Assembly (NCBI GenBank): GCA_023399215.1
Contig: JAEWQJ010000037.1
Location: 62,001-126,000 of the forward strand
Length of the DNA stretch: 64,000 nucleotides
Origin: Methanobacteriota archaeon
Lineage (GTDB): Archaea > Halobacteriota > Methanosarcinia > Methanosarcinales > Methanosarcinaceae
Direction of reading: 5' to 3'
In this document: one piece after another, positions 50,823-61,036 of the stretch
Numbering within the stretch: position 1 is the stretch's first letter
Layout of the letters: each line of letters starts with the position of its first letter
Notes under the pieces: generated by a model
Told to the model about the DNA's origin: nothing
What the model saw: the letters and a program-made list of their open reading frames with translations, nothing else
Databases searched by the model: none
Position numbers and translations under genes: made by a program

Positions 50823-51128
50823 CTGTAAAGCAATAAAAGTAAAGTAATAAAGGGATAATTCCCTTTATACTTTTTATTTTAACACTGGCAGATCTGCCTT
50901 CTTGCCTATTTTTGCTTCAGTCGCAAGAACAGGTTTAATGCCTTACTCTAACTTCTCCTGCCTAATTTTCGATTTTTTCAATCTTTCCCTTTTTCCCTTC
51001 CCCGGCAGCCTCTCTAGCTTGTCCTTCTTTCTATTCAATCTCTTTTATAACACGGTACATTCTTCTTGCTTTACTTTTTCGTATTCCGTTCTTAATGTCA
51101 CATTCTTTTCCGTCTGTTAACAGAACAA
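50823..51128. other. Spacer between convergent genes
   Basis: No gene is seen. AAGGGATAATTCCCTTT at about 50849-50865 is a hairpin followed by a T/A-rich run and may terminate the secreted-protein gene. Confidence 0.4.
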
Positions 51129-51755
51129 TCATATAATATTTAGTGAACTCAAGCCCATTTTAATAAAAGTCAATCCGAAGATAATCTGTGCAATTCCCAG
51201 AGCGCGGATAATAGAAAAGTAGTGTTTACTATTTATAAAAGATTTTGACTTTTCTACAATTAGTGTGATGCCTACCTTTGACCCGACAAGAAAGATATAG
51301 AATCCCAATATGAACAGAACTGTAGCTGAAACATGAGTGTTCAGGCTCTTATAAATTATCGGCCCGCCTATGGAAAACCAGAAGACATATGGATGTGGGT
51401 TTCCAAAATTCACAATAACTCCTTTTTTAAGGGCATCTTCTTTTTCTACATTTAATTCAACGCTATCTTTTTTGATTTTCAGTAATTCGATTCCTGAATA
51501 TATGAGATACGAAGCCCCAAAAAACGCAATGATTCCGATAATAAAGTCATAACTTTTCAGATGCGACAGCACATACAATACGGATAAAACAATTGGCAGG
51601 TCCGTAATTAAAGGCGACAATGCAACCTTTATTCCTTCCCATTTGCCGTACTGTAGAGTTTCAGAAATAGTCACAGCAAGCAGTGGACCTGGGGATGTCC
51701 CTGCAGCAAGGCCGAGAAACGAACCCAGGGCTAAAAATTTAATAAGATCCAGCAC
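51129..51755 (-). CDS. LysE/RhtB-family exporter
   Basis: 208 residues with six hydrophobic segments. The N-terminal Ala-Ala-Gly-Thr-Ser-Pro-Gly-Pro-Leu-Leu-Ala-Val-Thr-Ile (about 17-30) and the Phe-Gly-Asn-Pro-His-Pro-Tyr-Val-Phe-Trp (about 117-126) motifs mark LysE-type amino acid exporters. The GTG start has GAGG eight bases upstream. Substrate unknown (amino acids or related solutes). Monocistronic. Confidence 0.83.
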   Translation of the reverse strand: MLDLIKFLALGSFLGLAAGTSPGPLLAVTISETLQYGKWEGIKVALSPLITDLPIVLSVLYVLSHLKSYDFIIGIIAFFGASYLIYSGIELLKIKKDSVELNVEKEDALKKGVIVNFGNPHPYVFWFSIGGPIIYKSLNTHVSATVLFILGFYIFLVGSKVGITLIVEKSKSFINSKHYFSIIRALGIAQIIFGLTFIKMGLSSLNII

Positions 51756-52031
51756 CTTTAATGCCTCATTTTTTATATATCAATCCAAGGAATCTGCCTT
51801 AAATCTCGAGTAGCCGTGAATTCCCAACTCAGTTAGTCAGATGCCTGATTTAAAGCTATAATAATTTTAAGGTATATAATAGTACAACACCGATGTATAA
51901 TAATCATTAATACTCATTAGTGATCTATAAAATACCTTTATTTATAAATACTCATTAGTGATCTATATAATACCTTAATTCATACTGAATTTTGGGCCTT
52001 GAATCTTTAAATTCTTAAAAAAAGGAGGTTT

Positions 52032-52784
52032 TTATGCCTCTATTTTTGAAAACAAGAATGCTCCAACCATGCAGACAAGAGCCGAGAGCAAACCTATTAT
52101 TGCCAGGTCATTATAGATGCCAAACACATTCATTCCGGTAATGGCTCCTCTTAAACCATCTACCCCGTAGGTAAGGGGATCGATCCTGCTTATGAAATAG
52201 ATCGCCTGCGGCAGATTTTCTAGGGGGAAGAGGGCGCCTGACAGGAAGAAGATAGGCATAATCAGGAAGTTCATGATCAACTGGAAGCCCTGCATATCTT
52301 TCATTTTTGAGGCTATGGCAAGACCCAGGCCTGTAAAGAAGATAGCTATTAGGGACATGAAGACCAGCCCGACGGCAAGGCTTGCAAGGCCTGGAACTCT
52401 GAACCCGAGTAGATAGGTCAGGCTCAGCACGATCAGGCCCTGTATCATGGCTATAGTTGCGCCTCCAAGAGTTTTTCCGATCATAATTTCTGTCCTTGAG
52501 ATCGGAGCTACCATAGTCTCTTTGAGAAAGCCGAATTGCCTGTCCCAGATAACCTCAAGCCCCGAAAATACAGCAGTGAACAGGATGGACATTGAGACAA
52601 TTCCTGGTGCAAGAAAATCCAGGTAGTTTGCCCCTCCGCTTGCCCTGGAATACATTGGACCGAACCCGAACCCAAATGTTATCAGAAAGAGCAGAGGTTG
52701 CCCGAGAGAACCCAGCAGCCTTGCTTTTGAGCGCCAGTAGTGTTTTAGCTGCCTGAGCCAGAGGATATAGATTACCTCGATCAA
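52032..52784 (-). CDS. ABC-2 type export permease
   Basis: 250 residues with six predicted helices, and the ABC-2 region Leu-Ile-Met-Pro-Ile-Phe-Phe-Leu-Ser-Gly-Ala-Leu-Phe-Pro-Leu (about 170-184). It resembles DrrB/NodJ-type permeases. The TTG start overlaps the TGA of the ATPase gene (TTGA), so the two are coupled. With the ATPase it forms an exporter for a drug, lipid or polysaccharide; the cargo is not readable. Confidence 0.85.
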   Translation of the reverse strand: MIEVIYILWLRQLKHYWRSKARLLGSLGQPLLFLITFGFGFGPMYSRASGGANYLDFLAPGIVSMSILFTAVFSGLEVIWDRQFGFLKETMVAPISRTEIMIGKTLGGATIAMIQGLIVLSLTYLLGFRVPGLASLAVGLVFMSLIAIFFTGLGLAIASKMKDMQGFQLIMNFLIMPIFFLSGALFPLENLPQAIYFISRIDPLTYGVDGLRGAITGMNVFGIYNDLAIIGLLSALVCMVGAFLFSKIEA

Positions 52785-53581
52785 TGCCTGACCCTCCTTC
52801 TCATACCCCTTATAGCTCGTACTCTGTGCCCAGACTCGTTATCATCCCTGATGTCTCTACCTGTTAATTTCAAAAAAGCTTCTTCTAAGGATTCGGTTTC
52901 TGTCCGTTTCTTTATTTCTTCAACAGTGCCGGACTCTATAATATTTCCGTGGTCAATGATTGCAATCTGGTCTGCAACCGCTTCGGCTTCTTCCATGTAA
53001 TGCGTGGTCAGAAAAATTGTCATTCCTTTTTCTTTATTAAGGCTCCTGATATGGCTCCAGATAGAGTTTCGAGTCTGAGGATCAAGGCCTACAGTTGGCT
53101 CGTCAAGGAAAAGGATTTTAGGGTAGTGGACAAGCGACCGCGCAATCTCAAGCCTGCGCTTCATGCCTCCTGAATAATTTTTAACATAGTCTTCCCGTCT
53201 GTTCCAGAGCCCGACAATTTCCAGGGCTTTTCGGATTCTTTCGTCCCTTTCTTTTTTCGGTACCTTATAGATGACTGCATGGTAAACAATATTCTCGTAA
53301 GCAGTCAGTTCTTCATCAAGGCTGGGGTCTTGAAAGACTATCCCAAAAGATGCACGGGCATTATCCTTTTCTTTAAGTGCATTGAAACCGTTAATGCTTA
53401 TTTTTCCTGATGTGGGCTTCAAAACAGTTGTGAGCATTTTAATAGTTGTGGACTTGCCTGCCCCATTTGGGCCAAGAAAAGCAAAGATCGAGCCGGTTTC
53501 AACGTTGAAACTGATATCTTTTACAGCCGTAAAATCATCAAATTTCTTTGTGAGGGATTGGACTGAGAGTATGTTTTGCAT
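52781..53581 (-). CDS. ABC transporter ATP-binding protein (DrrA type)
   Basis: 266 residues. It has Walker A Gly-Pro-Asn-Gly-Ala-Gly-Lys-Ser-Thr-Thr (about 37-46), Q-loop Phe-Gln-Asp (about 82-84), signature Tyr-Ser-Gly-Gly-Met-Lys-Arg-Arg-Leu (about 135-143), Walker B Ile-Leu-Phe-Leu-Asp-Glu-Pro-Thr-Val-Gly-Leu-Asp-Pro (about 155-167) and switch His (His194 region, Thr-Thr-His-Tyr). The Ser-Gly-Gly-Met-Lys-Arg-Arg and Thr-Val-Gly-Leu-Asp-Pro patterns are those of DrrA/NodI exporters. The basic Arg-rich C-terminal end is short. Confidence 0.92.
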   Translation of the reverse strand: MQNILSVQSLTKKFDDFTAVKDISFNVETGSIFAFLGPNGAGKSTTIKMLTTVLKPTSGKISINGFNALKEKDNARASFGIVFQDPSLDEELTAYENIVYHAVIYKVPKKERDERIRKALEIVGLWNRREDYVKNYSGGMKRRLEIARSLVHYPKILFLDEPTVGLDPQTRNSIWSHIRSLNKEKGMTIFLTTHYMEEAEAVADQIAIIDHGNIIESGTVEEIKKRTETESLEEAFLKLTGRDIRDDNESGHRVRAIRGMRRRVRH

Positions 53582-53890
53582 GGGCGAACCTGAAATGTTT
53601 TTTTAATAAGGAAAGGCTAACTAACAGAATTTCTTCTGCAATATTTCTTCTTTAATATTTTTCTGCAATATTTATCTGTAAGACCTCTTCGGGCAAATCT
53701 CTTCAGTTAAATTCCTGATGTTAGTAATCTCTCCTCTCAATCTCTGCCGGTTCTAGGAGAACTCTGTGAGTTTTGGGGAGATTCTACGGAAATTCGACAG
53801 GTAAATATATCTTTCAGAGGATTTGCCTATAATTATTTTCATATAATTATTTTATTTTTCAGAGATGAATGCAGCATCAAGTTCTATTAC

Positions 53891-54022
53891 TGAGCCTATC
53901 CCAAAAGTCACTTTAATCTTAATCATTGGGAATTCTCAGAATTATTTTCATGATCATGAGCTTGATTGATTATTTAAAATACAAGGTCCCGGAAGCAAAT
54001 TTCAAGTTTTGGGATGAACTCA
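53891..54022. repeat. MITE-like element, degenerate TIRs
   Basis: The ends TGAGCCTATCCCAAAAGT and (inverted) TGAGTTCATCCCAAAACT match at most positions. The left end resembles that of the element at 37785. There is no internal ORF. Confidence 0.45.
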
Positions 54023-54051
54023 CTAATTATGAATTGTATTCTACTCAATTA

Positions 54052-54145
54052 TGAATCACATTACACCAATTATATATTACTCTAATTATATATTACGTTG
54101 ATTATATATTATGTTAATTATATATTACACCAATTATATATTATG
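54052..54145. repeat. 18-bp AT-rich tandem repeats
   Basis: Five copies of a unit based on AATTATATATTAC, with spacers TCT, GTTG, TTG and ACC. Confidence 0.6.
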
Positions 54146-54489
54146 CTACTTATAAGGTTTATTGTGCAACGCTTATAAATTTTATTATATAGCTTTATAA
54201 ATAATACTATTGTGTAAATCTTATCATTCTTTATATAGGTTCTTATATGAGCCTATTCCAAACTTCGGTGCTTCGGTTATATAGTGTCTAGAAAATTTAG
54301 TTCTGCGTCCTTATAATTAAGAAAGGAACTACGGATAATGTATTATCTAGGTATTAATGCTCAGTAATTAAATCGCCATGACACCAGTTGGCGTTATAAT
54401 TTGTTATATTATTGAACAATGTAAAATAATATGGAATTTTCAACTCTCAAAATAAACGTCTCTGTCGACTTGATTTCACTGACACGTTT

Positions 54490-56730
54490 TCACTTATTAT
54501 CCGCTACTGTGATTTTTATTGTAAATTTAGTACTAGAGTTTCTGTCCAAGTCAAGTTCTCCATCTAACTGGTCTACCAGGATGGTTACCAGTTGTAATCC
54601 AAGGGTATCGGAGTCTTCCAGATTGATGCTCTCAGGCATACCTACTCCGTTATCTGAAACGACCAGGATATAACTGGTACTTTTACACGCTTCGTTACTA
54701 TCTTCAATTCCGCTATCTTCAGATTTTTCATTTATTTCCCTTGAGAGTTTTATTTTAATTTCTCCTGTTTTCTCATCTGGAAATGCATGTTTGAGGGAAT
54801 TTGAGACCAGTTCATTAACGATCATTCCTAATGGAACTGCAGTGTCCATATCGAAGAAAATATTTTTCTCTATATCCAGAACCATTTTGACTTCTGAAGC
54901 TCCAACATTGTAACACCTGAAGAGCTCCTCAGTCAATTTTTGAAGGTAAGTCGCAAAATTAAGAGTACTGACTTCTTTTGACCCATATAGTTCTTCGTGG
55001 ATCAAAGCCATAGAAATAACCCTGTTCTGGCTGTCCCTGAAAGCTGCAAGCACCTTTGAAGTATCATAAACCTCATTGACAGCGAATTTTTCAGCCTGCA
55101 GGTCGAGCAGAGACGAGATTACCTGCAGATTATTTTTAATTCTATGATGAATTTCCTTTTTACGGGCTTCTTCAATTTTTTTCAGGAAATTTTCAGCTTC
55201 CTTTTTCTCAGTAATATCCATTGCGACACAGATGACTCCGATAATATTTCCTGTGGAGTCGTGCAGCGGCTCTGTGGTCATATCATGGACCAGATTACCA
55301 CCAGCGGAAGCTGGCCTATGGGTGACTACCTCGTCACGTCGACCTGTGCCACTGGCTAAGACCTGACGCTTGATAGCGGTAAATATCTCAGCATCCTCTG
55401 GCTGATATATCTCGTAGTCGCGCTTACCCAGGACATCCTCTGTTTTGAAGCCAGGTGCAGGGTTGTACACCCACGTGTACCTCAGCTCGAGATCCTGACT
55501 GAACATAACAATACTTGAGCCTCTCAGGGCGAGGCGAAAGCGTTCCTCGGACTTTTGTAGTTCTTCTTCTATCCGCTTACGCTCTGTGATATCCTTCATT
55601 ATTCCGAGGACTTTGTTTGTAAGATAATTTCCCTTTTGAAGACAGACCCCATGATCTTCAACATGGATATATTCCCCATCCTTCCTTCTAAAACGATACT
55701 CCAGGTGGAAATTCCTCTTATTTTCAGTGTTCTTCACGTCATGGCCGCAGCCGTTTATCTTTTGATTCCAGACTTTCTTCTGGTCTTCAGGGTGGACATT
55801 GTTTATCCATAGTTCAATACCAGTGTTCAGCAGTTCTTCTTGAGTATATCCTGTAATCTCTTCTATGGTGCCTGCCCAGTAGATTTTATTTTCCTCGATA
55901 TCGTGCTCATATATTAGCTGACCTGTCTGTTCCGTAACAATCCGATATCTTTCCTCACTATTGTGAAGCCTTTCTTCGGCTTTTTTACTCTCGGTTATGT
56001 CTCTGGCGATAACTGAGATAGCCATAAGCTCTCCGGATATATCGAAAACCGGAGAAAGAGTCATTGAGACATCTATAATCGTACCGTCTTTTCTTAACCG
56101 CGAAGTCTCATACTGGTGAATCTTTTCTCCCTGTTTTACCATTTCAGTCAATTTTTGTGATTCATTTTCCAGGACGGAAGGCATTAAGACTGATGCAGGC
56201 TTCCCCAAAATTTCTTCAGCCAGATACCCATAGATTTGCTCTGCTCCCAGGTTCCAGCTGGTAATGAAACCGTCAAGAGACCGGGTTACAATAGCATCAT
56301 TTGACGATTCCACTATATTCGCTAAGTTCTGAACTTTTTCCTCTGCTTTTTTACGCTCAATGGAATACTGGATAGAACGTTTCAATAATCTGCCGTCTAC
56401 CTGACCTTTGACCAGATAGTCCTGAGCACCTTTCTTTACAGCCTCAATTCCGATTTTTTCATCATTCATTCCCGTTAGAATTATAATGGGAATCCGTGAA
56501 TTCCTTGCATGAATTTCAAGAAAAGTATCAATGCCATCGCTATCTGGCAATCCCAGGTCAGATAATATTATATCAAGCCGATTCTCTTTAAGAAGGCTTA
56601 ATCCTTCATTAAGGGTCTGAACGGTTTTAAACTCGTATTGAAAGTCGGTGAATCCTTCGAGCATCTCTTCAATTAAACCTGCATCCCCGGGATTGTCTTC
56701 AAAAAGCAAGATTTCTACCTTTTCGTCCAT
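54490..56730 (-). CDS. Hybrid sensor histidine kinase: REC-PAS x3-HisKA_2-HATPase
   Basis: 746 residues from the ATG at 56730; a TTG lies two codons earlier. The receiver domain (about 5-120) has Phe-Glu-Asp-Asn, the phospho-acceptor in Ile-Leu-Ser-Asp-Leu-Gly-Leu-Pro-Asp-Ser-Asp-Gly (about 58) and Lys (about 108). Three PAS/PAC units follow (about 135-260, 265-385, 390-515), ending in Asp-Ile-Thr-Glu linkers. The HisKA_2 dimerisation helix has Glu-Ile-His-His-Arg-Ile-Lys-Asn-Asn-Leu-Gln (about 525-540), and the ATPase domain has Asn-Glu-Leu-Val-Ser-Asn-Ser and Asp-Asn-Gly-Val-Gly. The protein is soluble, with no membrane helix, so it senses a cytoplasmic signal. Its receiver could take phosphate from the upstream kinase. 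Confidence 0.9.
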   Translation of the reverse strand: MDEKVEILLFEDNPGDAGLIEEMLEGFTDFQYEFKTVQTLNEGLSLLKENRLDIILSDLGLPDSDGIDTFLEIHARNSRIPIIILTGMNDEKIGIEAVKKGAQDYLVKGQVDGRLLKRSIQYSIERKKAEEKVQNLANIVESSNDAIVTRSLDGFITSWNLGAEQIYGYLAEEILGKPASVLMPSVLENESQKLTEMVKQGEKIHQYETSRLRKDGTIIDVSMTLSPVFDISGELMAISVIARDITESKKAEERLHNSEERYRIVTEQTGQLIYEHDIEENKIYWAGTIEEITGYTQEELLNTGIELWINNVHPEDQKKVWNQKINGCGHDVKNTENKRNFHLEYRFRRKDGEYIHVEDHGVCLQKGNYLTNKVLGIMKDITERKRIEEELQKSEERFRLALRGSSIVMFSQDLELRYTWVYNPAPGFKTEDVLGKRDYEIYQPEDAEIFTAIKRQVLASGTGRRDEVVTHRPASAGGNLVHDMTTEPLHDSTGNIIGVICVAMDITEKKEAENFLKKIEEARKKEIHHRIKNNLQVISSLLDLQAEKFAVNEVYDTSKVLAAFRDSQNRVISMALIHEELYGSKEVSTLNFATYLQKLTEELFRCYNVGASEVKMVLDIEKNIFFDMDTAVPLGMIVNELVSNSLKHAFPDEKTGEIKIKLSREINEKSEDSGIEDSNEACKSTSYILVVSDNGVGMPESINLEDSDTLGLQLVTILVDQLDGELDLDRNSSTKFTIKITVADNK

Positions 56731-56762
56731 AGTCAAACCGTCCTATCCGGGTTATTCTGGCC

Positions 56763-57209
56763 TTACTTTGATGGCAACTTTACAATCTCAAGCCAGAAAT
56801 TTTCGATGGACCTAACTACATCTAAAAACTGATCAAAATCAACAGGTTTAGTAATATATGCATTGGCGTGCAGATTATAAGATCTCAGGATGTCCTCTTC
56901 AGCTTTGGAAGTAGTTAAAACCACAATAGGTATGTTTTTAAGTTCATCGTCGCCTTTCACTTCCTCAAGAACCTCACGCCCGTCTTTTTTTGGTAAATTT
57001 AAGTCCAGAAGTATTATATCTGGGCGCGGGGAACCTGAAAACTGTCCTTCGCCACGTAAATAAGCGATTGCTTCTTCTCCGTCTTCTACAATATGAAGAA
57101 TGTTCCCGATTTTTGCATCTTCGAAACCTTCTTCTATTAGTCCAATATCGCCTTTACTGTCTTCCACTACAAGAATCTCTACCGGTTTATATGCTATCCG
57201 AGTTCTCAT
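56763..57209 (-). CDS. Single-domain response regulator (Rcp1-like)
   Basis: 148 residues, a lone receiver domain: acidic pair Val-Glu-Asp-Ser (about 15-17), phospho-acceptor Asp in Leu-Leu-Asp-Leu-Asn-Leu-Pro-Lys-Lys-Asp-Gly (about 70), Thr in Val-Leu-Thr-Thr-Ser (about 98), Lys in Thr-Lys-Pro-Val-Asp (about 120). There is no output domain, so it acts by protein contact or as a phosphate shuttle. It lies between two PAS kinases (144 bases from the first, 33 before the second), so all three are probably one pathway. Confidence 0.9.
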   Translation of the reverse strand: MRTRIAYKPVEILVVEDSKGDIGLIEEGFEDAKIGNILHIVEDGEEAIAYLRGEGQFSGSPRPDIILLDLNLPKKDGREVLEEVKGDDELKNIPIVVLTTSKAEEDILRSYNLHANAYITKPVDFDQFLDVVRSIENFWLEIVKLPSK

Positions 57210-57352
57210 TTATATAACCATCCTGATTATATGTCAAATAGTTTGAGCTTTCCTGAAACTGGTTGTCTAATTTGAACCAAAATTATAAAAATTAAATTTT
57301 TTACAGAAATTAATTTTTTTATAAAAATTAAATTTATACTGTATAGTCGTTA

Positions 57353-60300
57353 TCAGGAATTCACGGTATAGTCTTTATCATAAACTTTTATAGGAATTAC
57401 TGGTAAAGTGAAATAGAAAGTAGAACCCTTACCTGATTCAGATTCTACCCAAATCTGTCCTCCATGCCGTTCTACAATTTTTTTACAGATTGAAAGCCCT
57501 ATGCCTGTACCCGGGTACTCTTCTCTCTTATTAAGTCTTTTAAAAACCTCGAAAATCCTTTCAGAGTATTTAGGGTCAATTCCAATCCCATTATCCTTCA
57601 CTGAAAATAACCATTGACCAGCTTTTTTTTCGGCAGAAATTTCAATTTCTGGGGCATTTTCACTGCGGAATTTTATAGCGTTGCTTATAAGATTCTGGAA
57701 CAGCTGAGTGAACTGGACAGGATCCGCCATTACTACAGGTAAAGAACCAGACGATATACTGACTTCATTTTCTTTTATTGATATATCTAAATCAAATAAG
57801 ACCTTATCCAAAACAGATTTGCAATCTGTAGGTTCGAATTCTCTGGCTTTTGTGGTCACACGAGAAAATTCCAGAAGGTCATTTATCAGGTTCTGCATAC
57901 GAGAAGCACCGTCCACAGCAAAATAGATGTACTTATCAGCCTTCTCGTCAAGCTTTCCCTGATATTTTCTTTGTAATAACTGTAAATAACTTGCTATCAT
58001 TCTCAAGGGTTCCTGCAAGTCGTGGGATGAGACGTAGGCAAATTGTTCCAGCTCTGCATTTGAGCGAGCAAGCTCCTCTAATTTCAGTTTTAACAGCTCT
58101 TCTGCTTTTTTCCGTTCGGTGATATCACGGGCAGCTGCAAAAGCTCCAATAACCGCACCAGTTTCGTCTTTATAAATTGAAGCATTATATAAGACAGGAG
58201 TTACGCGACCACTTCTGTGCTGAATTTCAAGTTCGTAGTCCAGTACCAAACCTTCCCTGAAGACGTGTTGATATCCTTCTCTAGCTTTCTCAGGATCGGT
58301 GAAATAGTCTGAAAAATCAGTCCCAATTAACTCATCTCTTGAATGACCGGTAACCAGTTCTGTAGCTTTATTTACATCGGTTATCTTCCCATCAGGGCCG
58401 ATAGTAACCATAGGGTCAAGGCTGGCTTCTATCAGACTACGATTATAAATGCTTGACAACCTCAGAGTTTCTTCTGCTTTTTTTCGCTCAGTAATGTCTC
58501 TTGCAATAACGGAGAAAGCTATAAGTTGCCCAGAAACATCCAAAACCGGAGAAAGAGTTACTGAAATATCTATTAATGTACTATCCTTTCTTAACCGTAC
58601 TGTTTCATAGTGCTGGATTCTCTCTTCCTCTTGAATTTTCTTAACTAACTGCTTTATCTCTCCTTTACGATTATCTGGCTCAAGTATTGAGATATTTTTT
58701 CCAAGAATTTCTTCGGCGAGATAGCCATAAATCTGCTCTGCTCCCTTATTCCAGCTTGTAATAATGCCATCAATAGACTTGGTCATAATGGCATCATCCG
58801 ATGACTCTACAGCACTCGCCAGTATCTGTATCTTTTCCTCAGCCTTTTTCTGCTCACAAATATCACGTGCAGCTGCAAAAACCCCAATAACTTCTCCAGT
58901 TTCATCCCTGTAAACCGATGCATTATACAAAACAGGCGTTATCTGCCCGTTTTTATGTCGAATTTCCAGCGGATAATTTCGCACCAGCCCTTTCTGGAAT
59001 GCATGCTGATATCCTTCTCTGGCTTTCTCAGGCTCGGTGAAATAATCCGAAAAATCAGTCCCAATTAACTCCTTGCGGGAGTAACCCGTAACAAATTCGG
59101 TTGAATTATTTACATCAGTAATTTTACCATCCGGACCGATAGCTACAAAGGGATCTATACTGGCCTCAATGAGACTGCGATTATACGTGTTAGCCAGCTC
59201 TAAGGCTTTTTCAGCCTTTTTTTGCTCAGTAATATCCTGAACTGTTCCTCTCATATGGACAGGGATATTATCCTCATTAAAAATAACCTCGGCCTGTTCA
59301 TGTACTATACGTTCTTCTCCGCTGGCTAAGGTAATCCGATGATTAATACTGTATTTTTTGCCGTTTAAAGCTTCTTTAACGGCATTATTTACATAATCTC
59401 GATCATCCGGATGTACATAACCCAGAAACGCATTGAAAGTTGCCCCGAACTCTTGAGGGCTACGTCCGAAGATGCGATAAATCTCATCAGACCAGTATAA
59501 ATCATTAGTTATAATATTCCAGTCCCAGTTTCCAAGATGTGCCATCCTCTGAGCTTCAGAAAGACTCCTTTCGCTCTCTTTCAAAGAATTATAAGCCTTT
59601 TCAACTTCTGATGTCCTTTCTTCAACTAACTCTTCTAAATTATCAAGGGTTTCTTTTAACCTAGCTTCAGCTTCTTTTATTTCTGTAATATCACGGGAAA
59701 TAGCAAGGACAGAAGCCACTTCGCCGTTAACAAACTCAGGTACTATTCTTGTGTTAAAATAGTATTCTTTTCCTTGAGGCGATCTATACTGGAATTCCAT
59801 TTTCCCGGGTTTTCCTGTAGCAAAAACGCTATGCCGATGTTTTTCCCACAACTTTATATGTTCAGGGTTTTTTCCCAGTTCACAATTGGTTTTCCCGATG
59901 ATTTCTTCCTGAGAATAGCCATAAACTTCGGCAGCGGCAGGATTTACATACATATAGCGATTTTTTTTATCAAAGCGAGTAATTATGTCAGGAGAGTTTT
60001 CTGCCAGTGTGCGGAATTCGTTTTCACTCCTTTTCAGATCTTTTTCAGCCTTTTTGCGTTCGTTAATATCACGGGCAACATGTACACTCCCAATTATTTT
60101 CCCTCTGGAGTCATAGAGTGGCGAAACGCTCACTATGAAATAACCACCCAGGCAGTTCTCGAAAATCTCCGCAGTATGTTCAAGCCCGTCCTCAATCAAA
60201 AGTCTGTGTGGACAAAAAGAGGGAGGATAGACTGTCCCATGCAAAGCCTGATAGCAGGTTAACCCTATGCACTCTTCAGGTTTCAGCCCCAATCTTGCCG

Positions 60301-61015
60301 CCATTGCCTTGTTTGCACGAACAATCCGGTATTCATTGTCAATTATGGCTATCAGGTCTGGCATGGAATCAAAAGTAGATCCCCAGTACTGTGTGACTTG
60401 AAAAGCTTTCTCTTCTTCCTTTTTGCGCCTGGAGCTTTCGATTTGCGTCCATTTCTCTTCTTTTTTAATCAGGGCAAATTGGTGGTTGATAACTACATCA
60501 ATAATTTCGGTTGCACTGCACCTCTCGAGGCAATATGTGCACAGGGCTATCATGGAATAGTTGCCAATGATGCTGTCGATCTCTTCTTCATAATCGACAA
60601 AACTGTTCCAGTCTTTTTTTTCCAGCCAGAAGGTGTTGCCGCTCAACCTTAAACCATCGTAGCCATCAGCCAGGGCTCGATTGAGTTTTTCTATCCAGCC
60701 GTTAAGCACTTTTTGCGAATCGAAACTTCCCTCTTTGACATACCAGTAAGTGTAAGGAATAATCTCAATTTGTCCTTTTTCCAGATAAACCTCAATATCA
60801 GGAATAGCTTTTCTAAGAGCTCTTTTTGCTTCTTCCACATTTAGGGGCTCTGATGTAACCCACATACAGAATTCGTTATTTTCCAGGCCGGCTTTAAAAT
60901 AAGGAACAAGTATGTCAATTAAATCCTGTTTTGTCTGGTAAAATTGACAAAAATGCGTTCCCCAGGGCACCTCTCCAATAATGTCAATCCCAGATTTTCT
61001 CAAGCTTTTTTCCAT
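57353..61015 (-). CDS. MEDS-domain, six-PAS sensor histidine kinase
   Basis: 1220 residues from the ATG at 61015, preceded by GGAAAGGG; a TTG lies seven codons earlier. Residues about 10-190 are a MEDS domain (Val-Pro-Trp-Gly-Thr-His-Phe-Cys-Gln-Phe-Tyr), with Cys-Thr-Tyr-Cys-Leu-Glu-Arg-Cys near its end. It is followed by six PAS/PAC units to about 975, the HisKA helix with phospho-His in Ser-Ser-His-Asp-Leu-Gln-Glu-Pro-Leu-Arg (about 1005), and the HATPase domain with Asn (Leu-Ile-Ser-Asn-Ala-Ile-Lys), Asp-Asn-Gly-Ile-Gly and Gly-Thr-Gly-Ile-Gly-Leu. MEDS is a sensory domain of methanogens and methylotrophs (DcmR type). PAS units 4 and 6 are near-duplicates. No membrane helices. Confidence 0.92.
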   Translation of the reverse strand: MEKSLRKSGIDIIGEVPWGTHFCQFYQTKQDLIDILVPYFKAGLENNEFCMWVTSEPLNVEEAKRALRKAIPDIEVYLEKGQIEIIPYTYWYVKEGSFDSQKVLNGWIEKLNRALADGYDGLRLSGNTFWLEKKDWNSFVDYEEEIDSIIGNYSMIALCTYCLERCSATEIIDVVINHQFALIKKEEKWTQIESSRRKKEEEKAFQVTQYWGSTFDSMPDLIAIIDNEYRIVRANKAMAARLGLKPEECIGLTCYQALHGTVYPPSFCPHRLLIEDGLEHTAEIFENCLGGYFIVSVSPLYDSRGKIIGSVHVARDINERKKAEKDLKRSENEFRTLAENSPDIITRFDKKNRYMYVNPAAAEVYGYSQEEIIGKTNCELGKNPEHIKLWEKHRHSVFATGKPGKMEFQYRSPQGKEYYFNTRIVPEFVNGEVASVLAISRDITEIKEAEARLKETLDNLEELVEERTSEVEKAYNSLKESERSLSEAQRMAHLGNWDWNIITNDLYWSDEIYRIFGRSPQEFGATFNAFLGYVHPDDRDYVNNAVKEALNGKKYSINHRITLASGEERIVHEQAEVIFNEDNIPVHMRGTVQDITEQKKAEKALELANTYNRSLIEASIDPFVAIGPDGKITDVNNSTEFVTGYSRKELIGTDFSDYFTEPEKAREGYQHAFQKGLVRNYPLEIRHKNGQITPVLYNASVYRDETGEVIGVFAAARDICEQKKAEEKIQILASAVESSDDAIMTKSIDGIITSWNKGAEQIYGYLAEEILGKNISILEPDNRKGEIKQLVKKIQEEERIQHYETVRLRKDSTLIDISVTLSPVLDVSGQLIAFSVIARDITERKKAEETLRLSSIYNRSLIEASLDPMVTIGPDGKITDVNKATELVTGHSRDELIGTDFSDYFTDPEKAREGYQHVFREGLVLDYELEIQHRSGRVTPVLYNASIYKDETGAVIGAFAAARDITERKKAEELLKLKLEELARSNAELEQFAYVSSHDLQEPLRMIASYLQLLQRKYQGKLDEKADKYIYFAVDGASRMQNLINDLLEFSRVTTKAREFEPTDCKSVLDKVLFDLDISIKENEVSISSGSLPVVMADPVQFTQLFQNLISNAIKFRSENAPEIEISAEKKAGQWLFSVKDNGIGIDPKYSERIFEVFKRLNKREEYPGTGIGLSICKKIVERHGGQIWVESESGKGSTFYFTLPVIPIKVYDKDYTVNS

Positions 61016-61036
61016 TTCAACCCTTTCCGAATTCAA

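Larger units (their letters stand above)
53582..54489. other. Long spacer with a MITE-like element and repeats
   Basis: Contains a 132-base inverted-repeat element (53891-54022), an 18-base AATTATATATTAyryTn array (54052-54145) and a stray element end near 54247 (GAGCCTATTCCAAACTT). No gene is seen. Confidence 0.45.
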
